Of a DNA stretch of 53,596 nucleotides, positions 7,899 through 16,457 are shown piece after piece. The translations under genes were made by a program, and so were the position numbers. Source of the DNA: Chitinophaga pinensis. GTDB taxonomy: Bacteria > Bacteroidota > Bacteroidia > Chitinophagales > UBA10324. Location: contig CAMDDP010000019.1 of NCBI GenBank assembly GCA_945892775.1, positions 1 to 53,596 on the forward strand, given 5' to 3'. The notes under the pieces were generated by a model. That model saw only the letters and a list, made by a program, of their open reading frames with translations, did not search any database and had not been told where the DNA came from. Numbering within the stretch: position 1 is the stretch's first letter; every line of letters begins with the position of its first letter.

Positions 7899-8717
7899 TT
7901 ACTTAAATGGCGAATCAGATTCTTTTGAAATAGTATTGTAAGCCATTTTATCTAACCAGGCTGGAAAAAATTTTCCAAGCAATACTGATATTTTTCCTTG
8001 TGCAGTAAGTATGATGGTTCGCCTTCTATTCTTCACGCCTTTTAAAATATGTTGGGCAACTTTTTCGGCAGTCATTAGTTTTTTTTCATCTAAAGGAGTA
8101 TCGCCTTGAGGTTTTCCGCTATGGGTTAGCGCTGTTTTTCGAATGTTTGATTCAGTATAACCCGGACAGCAAATCATTACATGCAATCTGGTTTTCAAAT
8201 TTTCACTGCGTAATGATCCCAAGAACCCGTGCATAGCAAATTTTGAAGCCGAGTAGCCGGTTCTTCCAGGTAATCCCAAGTAACCAGCAACCGAAGAAAT
8301 ACCAACTACACTACCATTATTTTTTAGAATCTCTGGGAGTGCATATTTCGTGCAATAAACAGTCCCCCAAAAATTTATATCCATCAATTGCTTAATCACT
8401 TTTAAATCCAAATCTTTAAAAAGTGCACGCATTGATATTCCTGCATTATTTATAAGGATATCGATTTTTCCAAAGCGGACAATTGTTTCATTTATAATTC
8501 TTTTACAATCTTCTTCAATACTTACATCTGAAACAACTTCTAGCACTTCCGAATTTGCAATTGATTTTATTTCTTTTCCTGCTTCAGAAAGTGAAAATGC
8601 ATTTCGTCCTGTAATAACAACTTTGCATCCAGCTTTTACAAATTCTATTGCGCATCCTTTGCCTATTCCCGATGACGCACCTGTGATAATGACTACTTTA
8701 TTTTTTAAATCATTCAT
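7899..8717 (-). CDS. Short-chain dehydrogenase/reductase (SDR)
   Basis: This 272-residue classical SDR shows the cofactor motif TGASSGIGKG near residue 13, NNAGIS in the middle, and the catalytic Ser with Y-S-A-S-K (YxxxK). An Arg-free acidic region after strand 2 (ITGRNAFSLS) suggests NADP(H) preference through the GRN triplet, which is an inference. It reduces or oxidises an alcohol or ketone; substrate is unknown. The C terminus (GKFFPAWLDKMAYNTISK) resembles members that act on lipid or sterol-like substrates, but this is weak. Two Met codons at 8717 and 8713 are close; the first in frame is used. Confidence 0.85.
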   Translation of the reverse strand: MNDLKNKVVIITGASSGIGKGCAIEFVKAGCKVVITGRNAFSLSEAGKEIKSIANSEVLEVVSDVSIEEDCKRIINETIVRFGKIDILINNAGISMRALFKDLDLKVIKQLMDINFWGTVYCTKYALPEILKNNGSVVGISSVAGYLGLPGRTGYSASKFAMHGFLGSLRSENLKTRLHVMICCPGYTESNIRKTALTHSGKPQGDTPLDEKKLMTAEKVAQHILKGVKNRRRTIILTAQGKISVLLGKFFPAWLDKMAYNTISKESDSPFK

Positions 8718-8815
8718 TTGGGCGATGATATTTTTTGTTTTATAGGATTAGTTTTATGTTTCTGTTTGTTTTATGAAAAAAAATTACTTTCGTTGCCAAC
8801 AGAAAATAGATGTTT

Positions 8816-9322
8816 ATGGCTTCAAAGTTGAAAAATCTTTCTGAATACAATTCTAATGAAATTTCTGCATCGAAAGAATTTCATTTTGCCATTGTTATAT
8901 CTGAATGGAATAATGAAGTTACGAACTCACTATGCGATGGTTGTATTAAAACTTTAGTTAAACATGGAGCAAAAGAATCTGGCATAAAAATTTTTCGTGT
9001 GCCTGGAAGTTTTGAATTAACTTTTGCTTGCAGTGAATTAGCCAAAACAAAAAATTTTAATGCCATTATTGCTATTGGCTGTATAATAGAAGGAGAAACA
9101 CGCCATTTTGAATTCATTGCCGCTGCAGTTGCCAACGGAATAACATTGTTGAATACCCAACAAAATATTCCGATAATTTTTAGTGTGCTCACTACAGCTT
9201 CACTACAGCAGGCATTAGATCGAGCGGGTGGAAAATTAGGAAATAAAGGGGTGGAAGCTGCGGTAACTGCGTTAAAAATGATTTCATTAAAAATTCAGAT
9301 TAATAAACGGAAGAAGAAATAA
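8816..9322 (+). CDS. ribH: 6,7-dimethyl-8-ribityllumazine synthase
   Basis: The protein is 168 residues from the ATG at 8816. A second in-frame ATG at 8810 would add two residues. It carries the lumazine synthase hallmarks: FAIVISEWNNEVTNSL, the GSFELTFACSEL phosphate and substrate loop, IAIGCIIEGETRHFEF with the catalytic His, and a conserved C-terminal GNKGVEAA helix. It condenses 5-amino-6-ribitylamino-uracil with dihydroxybutanone phosphate in riboflavin synthesis. A weak promoter (TTG at 8766-8768 and TACTTTCG at 8785-8792) lies just upstream. No other rib gene is adjacent. Confidence 0.95.
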   Translation: MASKLKNLSEYNSNEISASKEFHFAIVISEWNNEVTNSLCDGCIKTLVKHGAKESGIKIFRVPGSFELTFACSELAKTKNFNAIIAIGCIIEGETRHFEFIAAAVANGITLLNTQQNIPIIFSVLTTASLQQALDRAGGKLGNKGVEAAVTALKMISLKIQINKRKKK

Positions 9323-9371
9323 ATGCTGGCTTAAGGAGATAGATTTTTAATTTTTTAACATTTAATTTTAA

Positions 9372-10208
9372 ATGAAGCTTTATACAATTGACACTGGATT
9401 TTTTAAGCTCGATGGAGGGGCCATGTTTGGCGCAGTTCCAAAAATAATATGGAATAAACTAAATCCATCTGATAATAATAATTTATGTGATTGGGCCATG
9501 CGCTGTTTGTTGGTCGAAGAAGGAAACCGCCTGATATTAATTGACTGCGGATTGGGAAATAAGCAAAGTGAAAATTTTTTTGGCTATTACCAACCATTCG
9601 GTGATGATTCGTTGGAAAAGTCCCTGAATAAAAAAGGTTTTCGAGCTGAAGATATTACAGATGTTTTTTTGACTCATTTACATTTTGACCACTGTGGCGG
9701 AGCAATAAAAATGAATAAGGATGGAAAGTATATTCCTGCGTTTCAAAACGCAACCTATTGGAGTCATTCCAAGCATTGGGAGTGGGCGGTGAACCCCAAC
9801 TCAAGAGAGAAGGCCAGTTTTTTAAAAGAAAATATTTTGCCGATAAAAGAAAGTGGTCAATTAAAAATGTTAAGTGACGGCGAAGAAATAATTCCTGGAT
9901 TCTCTAATATAACTGTTTATGGTCATACTGAAGCAATGATGTTGCCGAAGATTAATTATAAAAATAAAACAATTATTTATTGCGCTGATCTGCTTCCATC
10001 TGCTGGTCACTTACCAATATCTTATGTAATGGCTTATGATGTGCGCCCACTGGTAACCTTAATTGAAAAAGAAAGTTTTATGAATGAGGCCATCTCAAAT
10101 AATTGGCTCTTATTTTTTGAACACGATAAAACGATTGAAGCTTGTTCAATTGTTCAAACCGAAAGAGGGATTAGAATGAGAGATGAAATAAAGGTAGCTG
10201 ATATTTAA
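9372..10208 (+). CDS. MBL-fold metallo-hydrolase
   Basis: This 278-residue protein carries the metallo-beta-lactamase fold motif THLHFDHCGG (HxHxDH). Further metal ligands are present in order: a His in VYGHTEAM, an Asp in IYCADLLPS and a His in FFEHD. The layout resembles the lactonase-like MBL hydrolases that include AHL lactonases. Substrate is not predictable. There is no signal peptide, so it is likely cytoplasmic. It follows ribH by 49 bases on the same strand and may be read through from it. Confidence 0.85.
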   Translation: MKLYTIDTGFFKLDGGAMFGAVPKIIWNKLNPSDNNNLCDWAMRCLLVEEGNRLILIDCGLGNKQSENFFGYYQPFGDDSLEKSLNKKGFRAEDITDVFLTHLHFDHCGGAIKMNKDGKYIPAFQNATYWSHSKHWEWAVNPNSREKASFLKENILPIKESGQLKMLSDGEEIIPGFSNITVYGHTEAMMLPKINYKNKTIIYCADLLPSAGHLPISYVMAYDVRPLVTLIEKESFMNEAISNNWLLFFEHDKTIEACSIVQTERGIRMRDEIKVADI

Positions 10209-10242
10209 TTGAATTATAAAAGAGACCTAAAGCGAATATTAA

Positions 10243-10593
10243 TTAGACCTTTACTATTATAGGTTCGGCTTGAATAGTTAGCATAAAATCAGCGTTCATG
10301 CTGAATTTAAAACTTCCGATTCCTATTTGTTGTTTCATTGCAATATTTTGGCGAAGTGCTTCTGATAAATCTTTTGCAATAGGAGGGATAGAACTATTAT
10401 TCATTACTCTGCTGTCTTTCATTTCCAATTCAAAATCAAAGGATATCTTTTTTCTTTTGCTAGCGACTTGAAATTCAGGCTTATATAAACTGAAAGTGAC
10501 GGCGTCATTTTTACGTTGCGATTCTTTAATCTTCATAGCAATTACAGGAAGGTATCTTTTCCAAACTGCCTGATAAATATCCAACTCTTTCAT
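10243..10593 (-). CDS. Hypothetical protein, 116 residues
   Basis: I do not recognise this protein. It has no signal peptide or membrane segment. It opens with a short helix rich in Trp, Tyr and Lys (LDIYQAVWKRYLPVIAMKI), has a basic middle (SKRKKISFDFELEM), and ends with amphipathic strands (IGIGSFKFSMNADFMLTI). The start ATG at 10593 follows an AT-rich leader. It is a monocistronic leftward gene between two rightward genes. Good codon structure and the absence of a better overlapping frame support it being real. Confidence 0.65.
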   Translation of the reverse strand: MKELDIYQAVWKRYLPVIAMKIKESQRKNDAVTFSLYKPEFQVASKRKKISFDFELEMKDSRVMNNSSIPPIAKDLSEALRQNIAMKQQIGIGSFKFSMNADFMLTIQAEPIIVKV

Positions 10594-10699
10594 TTCAAAT
10601 TTTTTGTAAAAATACTAAAAAAAATATGAAACAAGTTTTCAACACAAAAACGCATTAAAAAAGGGTTTTATCTTACTATTTCTTTATCATTCTAATTGC

Positions 10700-10707
10700 T
10701 ATTTTTG
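10700..10707 (+). promoter_or_regulatory. Candidate -7 box of the lipoprotein gene at 10738
   Basis: TATTTTTG matches TAnnTTTG. It is 30 bases upstream of the GTG start and gives a leader of roughly 25 bases containing AAGAAGG next to the start codon. No clear -33 TTG is seen. Confidence 0.4.
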
Positions 10708-10737
10708 ATGGAAATAGAAAATTAAATTTATAAGAAG

Positions 10738-11481
10738 GTGAAAGTTTGGTTTAAATTTTTATTTGCTTTTATTTTATTTATCGAAGGGCTTTCTAGTTGT
10801 ACTTTGTTCTCTGGTAAAGAAACAAAAACCGTACCTCCTGGAGTTGGAATCTTACCTGAATCTGATCGTAAGTATGTTTTAAAGTCTGTGATTATTAAGT
10901 TGAAAAGTTCCAAGCAGATTTTAGGTTCTGACATTGAAACAACTATTTATATAGATGATTATGGCGATAAATATTGTAACAAAACAGAAACAAAACTAAA
11001 ATATAAGAATACAATAATTTCCACGAGTTCAGTAAGTATAACAAAAAATGATTTCACTTTTATTTATAATCCTGAAAAGAAGACTGGCACTAAAAGTAAA
11101 AACAAAGGGAATTTTAATCCAATGCATATTGATTTTGCCCAAATGGATAGGCAATCATTGGAATCAAATGGAATTACAAAGGAGGGGGAGGTAGAGCTTT
11201 TAGGCCGGATGTGTGAAGTTTATGTTATGGAAAATCTCGCTTTGGAAATGAGTGGTCGATATGAAGTATGGAATAAAATACCTTTGAAATTTCATACTAA
11301 AATTGGGGATTCTGAAATGGAAATGTATGCTTTTGAGGTGCAAGAAAATCCTGAAATTCCTGAGGCTGTTTTTGAACAGCCAAAAAATATTGAATTTATT
11401 GATGTGACAAATCCTTTAGCATCACCAAGCGAACAATCTCCTTCAGACTCTCTACCGAGTCTTCCTTACGGGGGTAAATAG
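10738..11481 (+). CDS. Putative lipoprotein, 247 residues, GTG start
   Basis: The start is GTG at 10738, preceded closely by AAGAAGG, an unusually clear ribosome-binding site for this window. The N terminus is a lipoprotein signal (VWFKFLFAFILFIEGLSSC, lipobox LSSC). The mature part is mixed alpha/beta with no family I can name. It includes RMCEVYVMENLALEMSGRYEVWNKIPLKF, a pattern seen in DUF4412-like proteins where a bound reagent or metal is inferred, but I am not sure. The C terminus is Pro/Ser-rich and overlaps the 3' end of plsC on the other strand by 86 bases. Confidence 0.75.
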   Translation: MKVWFKFLFAFILFIEGLSSCTLFSGKETKTVPPGVGILPESDRKYVLKSVIIKLKSSKQILGSDIETTIYIDDYGDKYCNKTETKLKYKNTIISTSSVSITKNDFTFIYNPEKKTGTKSKNKGNFNPMHIDFAQMDRQSLESNGITKEGEVELLGRMCEVYVMENLALEMSGRYEVWNKIPLKFHTKIGDSEMEMYAFEVQENPEIPEAVFEQPKNIEFIDVTNPLASPSEQSPSDSLPSLPYGGK

Positions 11482-12118
11482 GTTCGTTCCAAAAACATTC
11501 CAATGTTCCGGGTTTCATTTTAAATCCTTCTAATAAATTTACAGAGTTTCTTATGGTCATTGGAACAAGAGGTATTCCCGTTTCTAATGATAACTTAAAT
11601 GCCCCGTCATAAAATTTTTTAAGGGGTTCACCACTTTTGTTTCTTGTTCCTTCAGGAAACAAATAAATACTTATTCCTTCTCTTAGAGATTGTTTCATTT
11701 TTTCTAAGCTATGTGCTCTGCTCACTTCATCTTTTCTATCTACTGTTAAATAAAGTTTTCGAACGATGTAGCCGAAGAATGGAATTTTTGCTAATTCTTC
11801 TTTTGATAAATATCGAAATGTAACAGGTGTAATAAGTGCGCATGCGGGAACATCTATTAAGGAGGTGTGATTGCTAACGAAAATATAAACACCCTCTTTT
11901 TTCAAATTGTGTTTTCGTTTCACTTTTACTTTGATGAGGTAAAATATGAAAAGAGTCTTTGCCATTCCATATGAAATTTTATGTGCGGCATGTGGAGTTC
12001 TTTTTCCAAAAATATTTGTCGTAAACAATAAAAAATAAAATGGAACACAAATAATAATTACAACAGAAATGACTAAAGCGGAATAAAAACCAAAAAGAGT
12101 TTTTAAAAGATTTATCAA
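11396..12118 (-). CDS. plsC: 1-acyl-sn-glycerol-3-phosphate acyltransferase (PlsC family)
   Basis: This 240-residue protein has an N-terminal membrane segment (around residues 10-32, ALVISVVIIICVPFYFLLF). It carries the acyltransferase blocks NHTSLID (HX4D catalytic motif, near residue 82), a middle YLTVDRKD and FPEGTR near residue 155. These define PlsC-type enzymes, which acylate the sn-2 position of lysophosphatidic acid to make phosphatidic acid. It overlaps pdxJ by 4 bases (ATGA), so the two are likely translationally coupled. Its last 28 codons or so run antisense to the lipoprotein gene at 10738-11481. Substrate could differ within the family. Confidence 0.88.
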   Translation of the reverse strand: MINLLKTLFGFYSALVISVVIIICVPFYFLLFTTNIFGKRTPHAAHKISYGMAKTLFIFYLIKVKVKRKHNLKKEGVYIFVSNHTSLIDVPACALITPVTFRYLSKEELAKIPFFGYIVRKLYLTVDRKDEVSRAHSLEKMKQSLREGISIYLFPEGTRNKSGEPLKKFYDGAFKLSLETGIPLVPMTIRNSVNLLEGFKMKPGTLECFWNEPIYPRKEDSVESLKEIVRLVMLKDLSHQ

Positions 12119-12843
12119 GAGCCGATCGATTTTAATTGTCGCAAATACATTTGTATCGTATTATTTAACCCATAATAAAGTGCATCGGAAATAAGTGCAT
12201 GCCCAATGGATACTTCAGCAGTGAATGGAATGTTTTTTTTAAAGAAGGCAAGATTTTCAAGATTTAAATCGTGACCAGCATTTACTTTTAAATCTAATGA
12301 TTGTGCATACTTGGCAGATTGAACATAGGGGCTTATTGCCTTGTATTTATCAATGGTAAAAATATTTGCGAAAGGTCCAGTGTAAAGTTCAATGCAATTG
12401 GAATTTACAATTTTTGCCCCCTCAATAAATTGTTCAACAGGATTAATAAAAAGTGAAGTTCGAATTCCAAATTCGTGCAATTGTTCAATCACATCCTTTA
12501 AAAAATCTTTGTGTTTAATAGTATCCCAACCTTGATTGCTTGTAATAACATTAGAGGCATCGGGAACAAGTGTGCATTGAGTCGGTTTTACTTTTAAAAC
12601 CAATGCGAGAAATTCATTCGTTGGATATCCTTCAATATTTAATTCAGTAGTTACCGCCTCTTTTAACTCAATCACATCATCATAGCGAATATGGCGTTCA
12701 TCTGGACGGGGATGAACGGTTATTCCTTCAGCCCCAAAAAGTTCACAGTCTTTTGCTGTTTTAATTACATCTGGAATATTTCCACCTCTTGCATTTCGCA
12801 GCGTGGCAATTTTATTTATATTAACTGATAGTCGTGTATGCAT
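12115..12843 (-). CDS. pdxJ: Pyridoxine 5'-phosphate synthase
   Basis: This 242-residue protein is close to the usual PdxJ length. It shows the TIM-barrel signature from the N terminus (RLSVNINKIATLRNARGG, then GITVHPRPDERHI), with the conserved ELYTGPFA, VNAGHDLNLENL and EVSIGHALISDAL segments. It condenses 1-deoxyxylulose 5-phosphate with 3-amino-2-oxopropyl phosphate to make pyridoxine 5'-phosphate, the last ring-forming step of DXP-dependent vitamin B6 synthesis. It is first in a two-gene unit with plsC, and a good promoter lies 20 bases upstream. Confidence 0.96.
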   Translation of the reverse strand: MHTRLSVNINKIATLRNARGGNIPDVIKTAKDCELFGAEGITVHPRPDERHIRYDDVIELKEAVTTELNIEGYPTNEFLALVLKVKPTQCTLVPDASNVITSNQGWDTIKHKDFLKDVIEQLHEFGIRTSLFINPVEQFIEGAKIVNSNCIELYTGPFANIFTIDKYKAISPYVQSAKYAQSLDLKVNAGHDLNLENLAFFKKNIPFTAEVSIGHALISDALYYGLNNTIQMYLRQLKSIGS

Positions 12844-12862
12844 TTTAGCTCTCCAATAAATA

Positions 12863-12889
12863 CAAACATATTAATCGAAGTCAAAACAA
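12863..12889 (-). promoter_or_regulatory. Promoter of pdxJ-plsC
   Basis: On the minus strand the -7 box is TATGTTTG (12870-12863), an exact TAnnTTTG match, with a -33-like TTG at 12889-12887 and a 16-base spacer. The expected leader is about 14 bases. Confidence 0.55.
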
Positions 12890-12966
12890 TTTGAAATAAT
12901 TATTCGATCATTTATTTTCTATAAGTAATTTAGGTGTGTAGATGCTTCATTAAAGGGAGTAAAAAA

Positions 12967-13374
12967 TTAGGCCTTCTCGCTCGTCTCATAAAGAAAAAAT
13001 TGATGCATTGCAAGAAAGTGGGTTTTCTTTCTTTGTGAAATAAGTATTTGAGTTTTATCAGTCATGAGTACTGTGACAGGATTTGTTTTTGATACGATCT
13101 CTAATTGAAATAAGTTTATGAAGCATGATTTATTTGCCCGAAAAAAATATTTCGAATTTATTTTTTTACTTTGATAGATGAGGTTGTTAGCACTGATAAT
13201 AGGTTCATGACCTATAATATGAAAAACGGAATAGTTTTTACTTGCTTCTATTTTAATGATATCAATCATGGGTATTTTTACAGTGCCAGCATGAAATAAT
13301 TTTATGCTTATATAATCTGGGAATATATTTAAGTAATAAATATTGTCTGAAGAAATCAATGAGGGTTTGTCCAA
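12967..13374 (-). CDS. Orphan LytTR-domain DNA-binding protein
   Basis: This 135-residue protein is essentially one LytTR DNA-binding domain: VKIPMIDIIKIEASKNYSVFHI, then a middle strand region, then FFRANKSCFINLFQLEIV. There is no receiver or sensor domain, and no kinase gene lies nearby. The start is TTG at 13374: an upstream in-frame TGA excludes a longer frame, and the first in-frame ATG (about residue 36) would remove part of the domain. LytTR proteins bind promoter repeats as regulators. Its target could be the nuo promoter region just upstream and divergent, which is only a positional guess. Confidence 0.75.
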   Translation of the reverse strand: MDKPSLISSDNIYYLNIFPDYISIKLFHAGTVKIPMIDIIKIEASKNYSVFHIIGHEPIISANNLIYQSKKINSKYFFRANKSCFINLFQLEIVSKTNPVTVLMTDKTQILISQRKKTHFLAMHQFFLYETSEKA

Positions 13375-13722
13375 AACCTTTATTTTTCAAATAAAAATAA
13401 AGTTGGCTTATAAAATTCTTTTTGTTTTTATTAACAATAAGTTAATAATCTATGAATTTTATTATACAACTTTTACCATCGGTATTATCTTTTGTTTTGA
13501 TGATTTTGCGTTTTAGTTAAATGTTTTGAATTATTATTTAGTCTATGTTTTTATTATTTTATTATCTTATTTGGGGTTTAGGTGGTTTAATGATCTGACT
13601 TCAAAATTCAGTTTATAACAAACAAACAATCTCCATTTAATTATCAGGTTTGTTGCCTTAATTTGCACCACAATTTTAAATGTGCAATTGAGCTATTAAT
13701 AATAATTTAACATGACCAATTA
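13375..13722. other. Intergenic region between the LytTR gene and nuoA
   Basis: This 348-base, very AT-rich divergent region must hold the promoter of the nuo operon. A near-consensus box TTAATTTG lies at 13656-13663 on the plus strand, but the -33 element is not convincing. I see no open frame, structured RNA or repeat beyond short A/T runs. Confidence 0.5.
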
Positions 13723-14088
13723 ATGAACAGTACCCCAATAGATTTTTTTCCAATTGTCATTCAGTTTTTTGTTGCGGCAGGTTTTGTCGGAATTACCATG
13801 TTTGCCACGCATTTTATTGGTCCCAAATTAAATACAAGAAAAAAATTAAAGCCATTTGAAAGTGGAGTTCAATCGGTAGGAAATGCACGACAACCATTTG
13901 CCATTAAGTATTTTTTAACAGCTATTCTTTTTGTTTTATTTGATGTGGAAGTAATTTTTCTGTACCCTTATGCAGTAAATTTTTTGGAACTTGGAATGAG
14001 TGGGCTAATTACCATGCTTTTATTTATGGGGTTGCTTTTATGTGGGCTGATATATGTTATTAGGAGTGGTGCTTTGGATTGGGAATAA
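13723..14088 (+). CDS. nuoA: NADH-quinone oxidoreductase subunit A
   Basis: This 121-residue membrane protein has three predicted helices. The conserved loop between helices 1 and 2 holds KLKPFESGVQSVGNARQPFAIKYFL, which is diagnostic of NuoA (ND3). The later FDVEVIFLYPYAV acidic patch is also typical. NuoA sits at the junction of the quinone chamber and the membrane arm of complex I. It is the first gene of an eleven-gene operon running to nuoK. Confidence 0.96.
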   Translation: MNSTPIDFFPIVIQFFVAAGFVGITMFATHFIGPKLNTRKKLKPFESGVQSVGNARQPFAIKYFLTAILFVLFDVEVIFLYPYAVNFLELGMSGLITMLLFMGLLLCGLIYVIRSGALDWE

Positions 14089-14150
14089 TAAAGTTTTGAA
14101 ATATTAAATTGCAGTGGGAAATTAAAAAGTACAAATGAAATTATAGAGAA

Positions 14151-14711
14151 ATGGCACTTGATACAAGTACAGCACAAGCAAAAATAGTAGCACCACCACT
14201 CGGCGTTGGCGGTCCTGGTTATTATGCAACTAGTTTTGATAAAGCAATTGGACTTGCTAAACAATTTTCAATATGGCCATTGCCTTTTGCAACTTCTTGT
14301 TGTGGTATTGAATTTATGGCTACTATGGGGCCTCATTATGATTTGTCTCGATTTGGTGCTGAGCGTTTAAGCTTTTCTCCCCGACAAGCTGATTTGTTAA
14401 TGGTGATGGGAACTATTGCAAAAAAAATGGGTCCTGTTCTTAAACAAGTGTACGAACAAATGGCAGAGCCTCGTTGGGTAATAGCTGTAGGGGCGTGTGC
14501 TTCAAGTGGAGGGATTTTTGATACATATTCGGTGTTACAGGGAATTGATCAGATAATTCCTGTTGATGTATATGTGCCTGGCTGCCCACCCAGACCCGAA
14601 CAGATTATTGATGGCTTTATGCGAATACAAGATTTGGTTCACAATGAATCCCAACGCAGAAGAAATTCTCCCGAATACAAAGCATTACTTGAATCATACG
14701 GAATACGATGA
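14151..14711 (+). CDS. nuoB: NADH-quinone oxidoreductase subunit B
   Basis: This 186-residue protein carries the N2 [4Fe-4S] cluster ligands: the tandem Cys pair in [12 protein letters not shown], a Cys in VGACASSGG, and the last in [13 protein letters not shown]2 is the terminal cluster that reduces quinone. It overlaps nuoC by 4 bases, implying coupled translation. It starts 62 bases after nuoA. Confidence 0.97.
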   Translation: MALDTSTAQAKIVAPPLGVGGPGYYATSFDKAIGLAKQFSIWPLPFATSCCGIEFMATMGPHYDLSRFGAERLSFSPRQADLLMVMGTIAKKMGPVLKQVYEQMAEPRWVIAVGACASSGGIFDTYSVLQGIDQIIPVDVYVPGCPPRPEQIIDGFMRIQDLVHNESQRRRNSPEYKALLESYGIR

Positions 14712-15232
14712 GCCAAACTGTTGATTATAAAAAAGTAGTAGAGCGTATAAGCGAAAAATTTGGCGTGAAAGTTCACTCGCCCGAAGAACCTTTTGGAATG
14801 CTCACACTTTACACCGATAAAGATTCTATCATTCCGCTTTTGCAATTTCTTCGTGACGATGAAGAAATGCAATTTATTTTTCTAACGGATATTTGTGGCG
14901 TACATTTTCCTAATCGTGCTGAAAAATTCGAAGTGGTTTATCACATTCATTCATTCATTCATAATCTTCGAGTAAGATTGAAAGTTGCTTTAAGTGGTGA
15001 ACCTAAAATTCCAACTGCTGTCAATATATTTAAAAGTGCAAACTGGATGGAGCGCGAAACTTATGATTTCTATGGAATAATATTTGAAGGGCATCCTAAT
15101 TTAAAGCGTATTTTAAATGTAGATGAGATGACTATTTTTCCAATGAGAAAAGAATATCCATTGGAAGATAATACTCGCTCAGATAAAGATGATAAGATGT
15201 TTGGAAGAATAAATGTGAATCGTGAAAATTAA
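14708..15232 (+). CDS. nuoC: NADH-quinone oxidoreductase subunit C
   Basis: This 174-residue protein is a separate 30-kDa-type subunit, not fused to NuoD as in some Bacteroidota. Family marks are [17 protein letters not shown] and the [24 protein letters not shown] segment near residue 105. It helps hold NuoB and NuoD at the base of the hydrophilic arm. It starts inside the last codons of nuoB and ends 5 bases before nuoD. Confidence 0.96.
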   Translation: MSQTVDYKKVVERISEKFGVKVHSPEEPFGMLTLYTDKDSIIPLLQFLRDDEEMQFIFLTDICGVHFPNRAEKFEVVYHIHSFIHNLRVRLKVALSGEPKIPTAVNIFKSANWMERETYDFYGIIFEGHPNLKRILNVDEMTIFPMRKEYPLEDNTRSDKDDKMFGRINVNREN

Positions 15233-15237
15233 ATAGA

Positions 15238-16443
15238 ATGAGCAAACCGGAACACATAAAACTTTCATCAGATTCATTAGAGAAAGAAACCATCACGCTT
15301 AATATTGGTCCAACACATCCTGCTACACATGGAGTGTTTCAAAATATTGTTGAAATTGATGGAGAACGAATTGTTAGTGGCGATTCAACAATTGGATACA
15401 TACATCGTGCGTTTGAAAAAATAGCTGAACATCGTCCGTTTTATCAGGTAACCCCGTTAACTGATAGGTTAAATTATTGCAGTTCGCCAATTAATAATAT
15501 GGGTTGGCATATGACTGTTGAAAAATTGTTAGGGGTTCAGGTTCCAAAGCGCGCACAATACCTGCGAGTAATAATTATGGAGCTCGCCCGAATTGCAGAC
15601 CACATTGTATGCAACAGCGTAATAGGTGTTGACACTGGAGCTCTCACAGGATTTACTTACGTGTTTCAGTGGAGAGAAAAAATTTATGAAATATGGGAAG
15701 AAGTTTGTGGAGCACGGCTCACCACTAACATTGGTAGAGTGGGCGGAATGGAACGCGACTTTAATGACATTGCGTTTAAAAAGCTGGAAACATTTTTAAA
15801 AGATTTTCCAAAAGGATGGAGGGAGTTTGAAAATTTATTGGTACGCAACAGAATTTTCATGGATCGCACACGCACTGTTCCTGTTACAGCTGAGTTTGCA
15901 TTGCAACATGGGTTCACCGGACCCAACCTTCGCGCAACCGGAGTTGATTACGACGTGCGCGTAATGAGTCCATATAGTAGTTACGAAGATTTTGATTTTA
16001 ATATTCCTGTTGGAACCAAGGGGGATACTTATGACCGATTCATGGTGCGCAATCAAGAGATTTGGGAAAGTTTAAAAATCATCCGACAGGCTTTGGATAA
16101 GTTGCCCGAAGGTCCGTATCATGCTGATGCGCCTTCTTTTTACCTTCCCCCAAAAGAAGAAGTCTACAATAATATGGAAGCACTTATCTACCATTTTAAA
16201 ATTGTGATGGGCGAAATTGACTCACCAAAAGGAGAGGTCTACCATTCAGTAGAAGGAGGAAATGGTGAACTAGGGTTTTACTTGATAAGCGATGGTGGTA
16301 GAGCTGCTTATCGTTTACACTTTCGTCGTCCATGTTTTATTTATTACCAGGCATTTACTGAAATGGTAAAGGGTTGTTTGTTGTCTGATGCAATAGTTGC
16401 TATGAGCAGCATGAACATTATTGCAGGTGAATTAGATGCTTAA
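15238..16443 (+). CDS. nuoD: NADH-quinone oxidoreductase subunit D
   Basis: This 401-residue protein has the 49-kDa subunit signatures: LNIGPTHPATHGVF near residue 22, GYIHRAFEK and a His-Arg-rich quinone-site region, RADIDSPKGE-like EIDSPKGEVYHSVEGGNGELGFYL, and RLHFRRPCF. It forms the quinone-binding cavity with NuoB. The product ends at the usual short C-terminal tail. It is in frame and complete. Confidence 0.97.
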   Translation: MSKPEHIKLSSDSLEKETITLNIGPTHPATHGVFQNIVEIDGERIVSGDSTIGYIHRAFEKIAEHRPFYQVTPLTDRLNYCSSPINNMGWHMTVEKLLGVQVPKRAQYLRVIIMELARIADHIVCNSVIGVDTGALTGFTYVFQWREKIYEIWEEVCGARLTTNIGRVGGMERDFNDIAFKKLETFLKDFPKGWREFENLLVRNRIFMDRTRTVPVTAEFALQHGFTGPNLRATGVDYDVRVMSPYSSYEDFDFNIPVGTKGDTYDRFMVRNQEIWESLKIIRQALDKLPEGPYHADAPSFYLPPKEEVYNNMEALIYHFKIVMGEIDSPKGEVYHSVEGGNGELGFYLISDGGRAAYRLHFRRPCFIYYQAFTEMVKGCLLSDAIVAMSSMNIIAGELDA

Positions 16444-16457
16444 AATTGATTTTAAAA

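Noticed and set aside
16446-16457. TTG start for nuoE at 16446
   Set aside because: It sits two bases after the nuoD stop and adds four residues not needed; the ATG at 16458 is sufficient.
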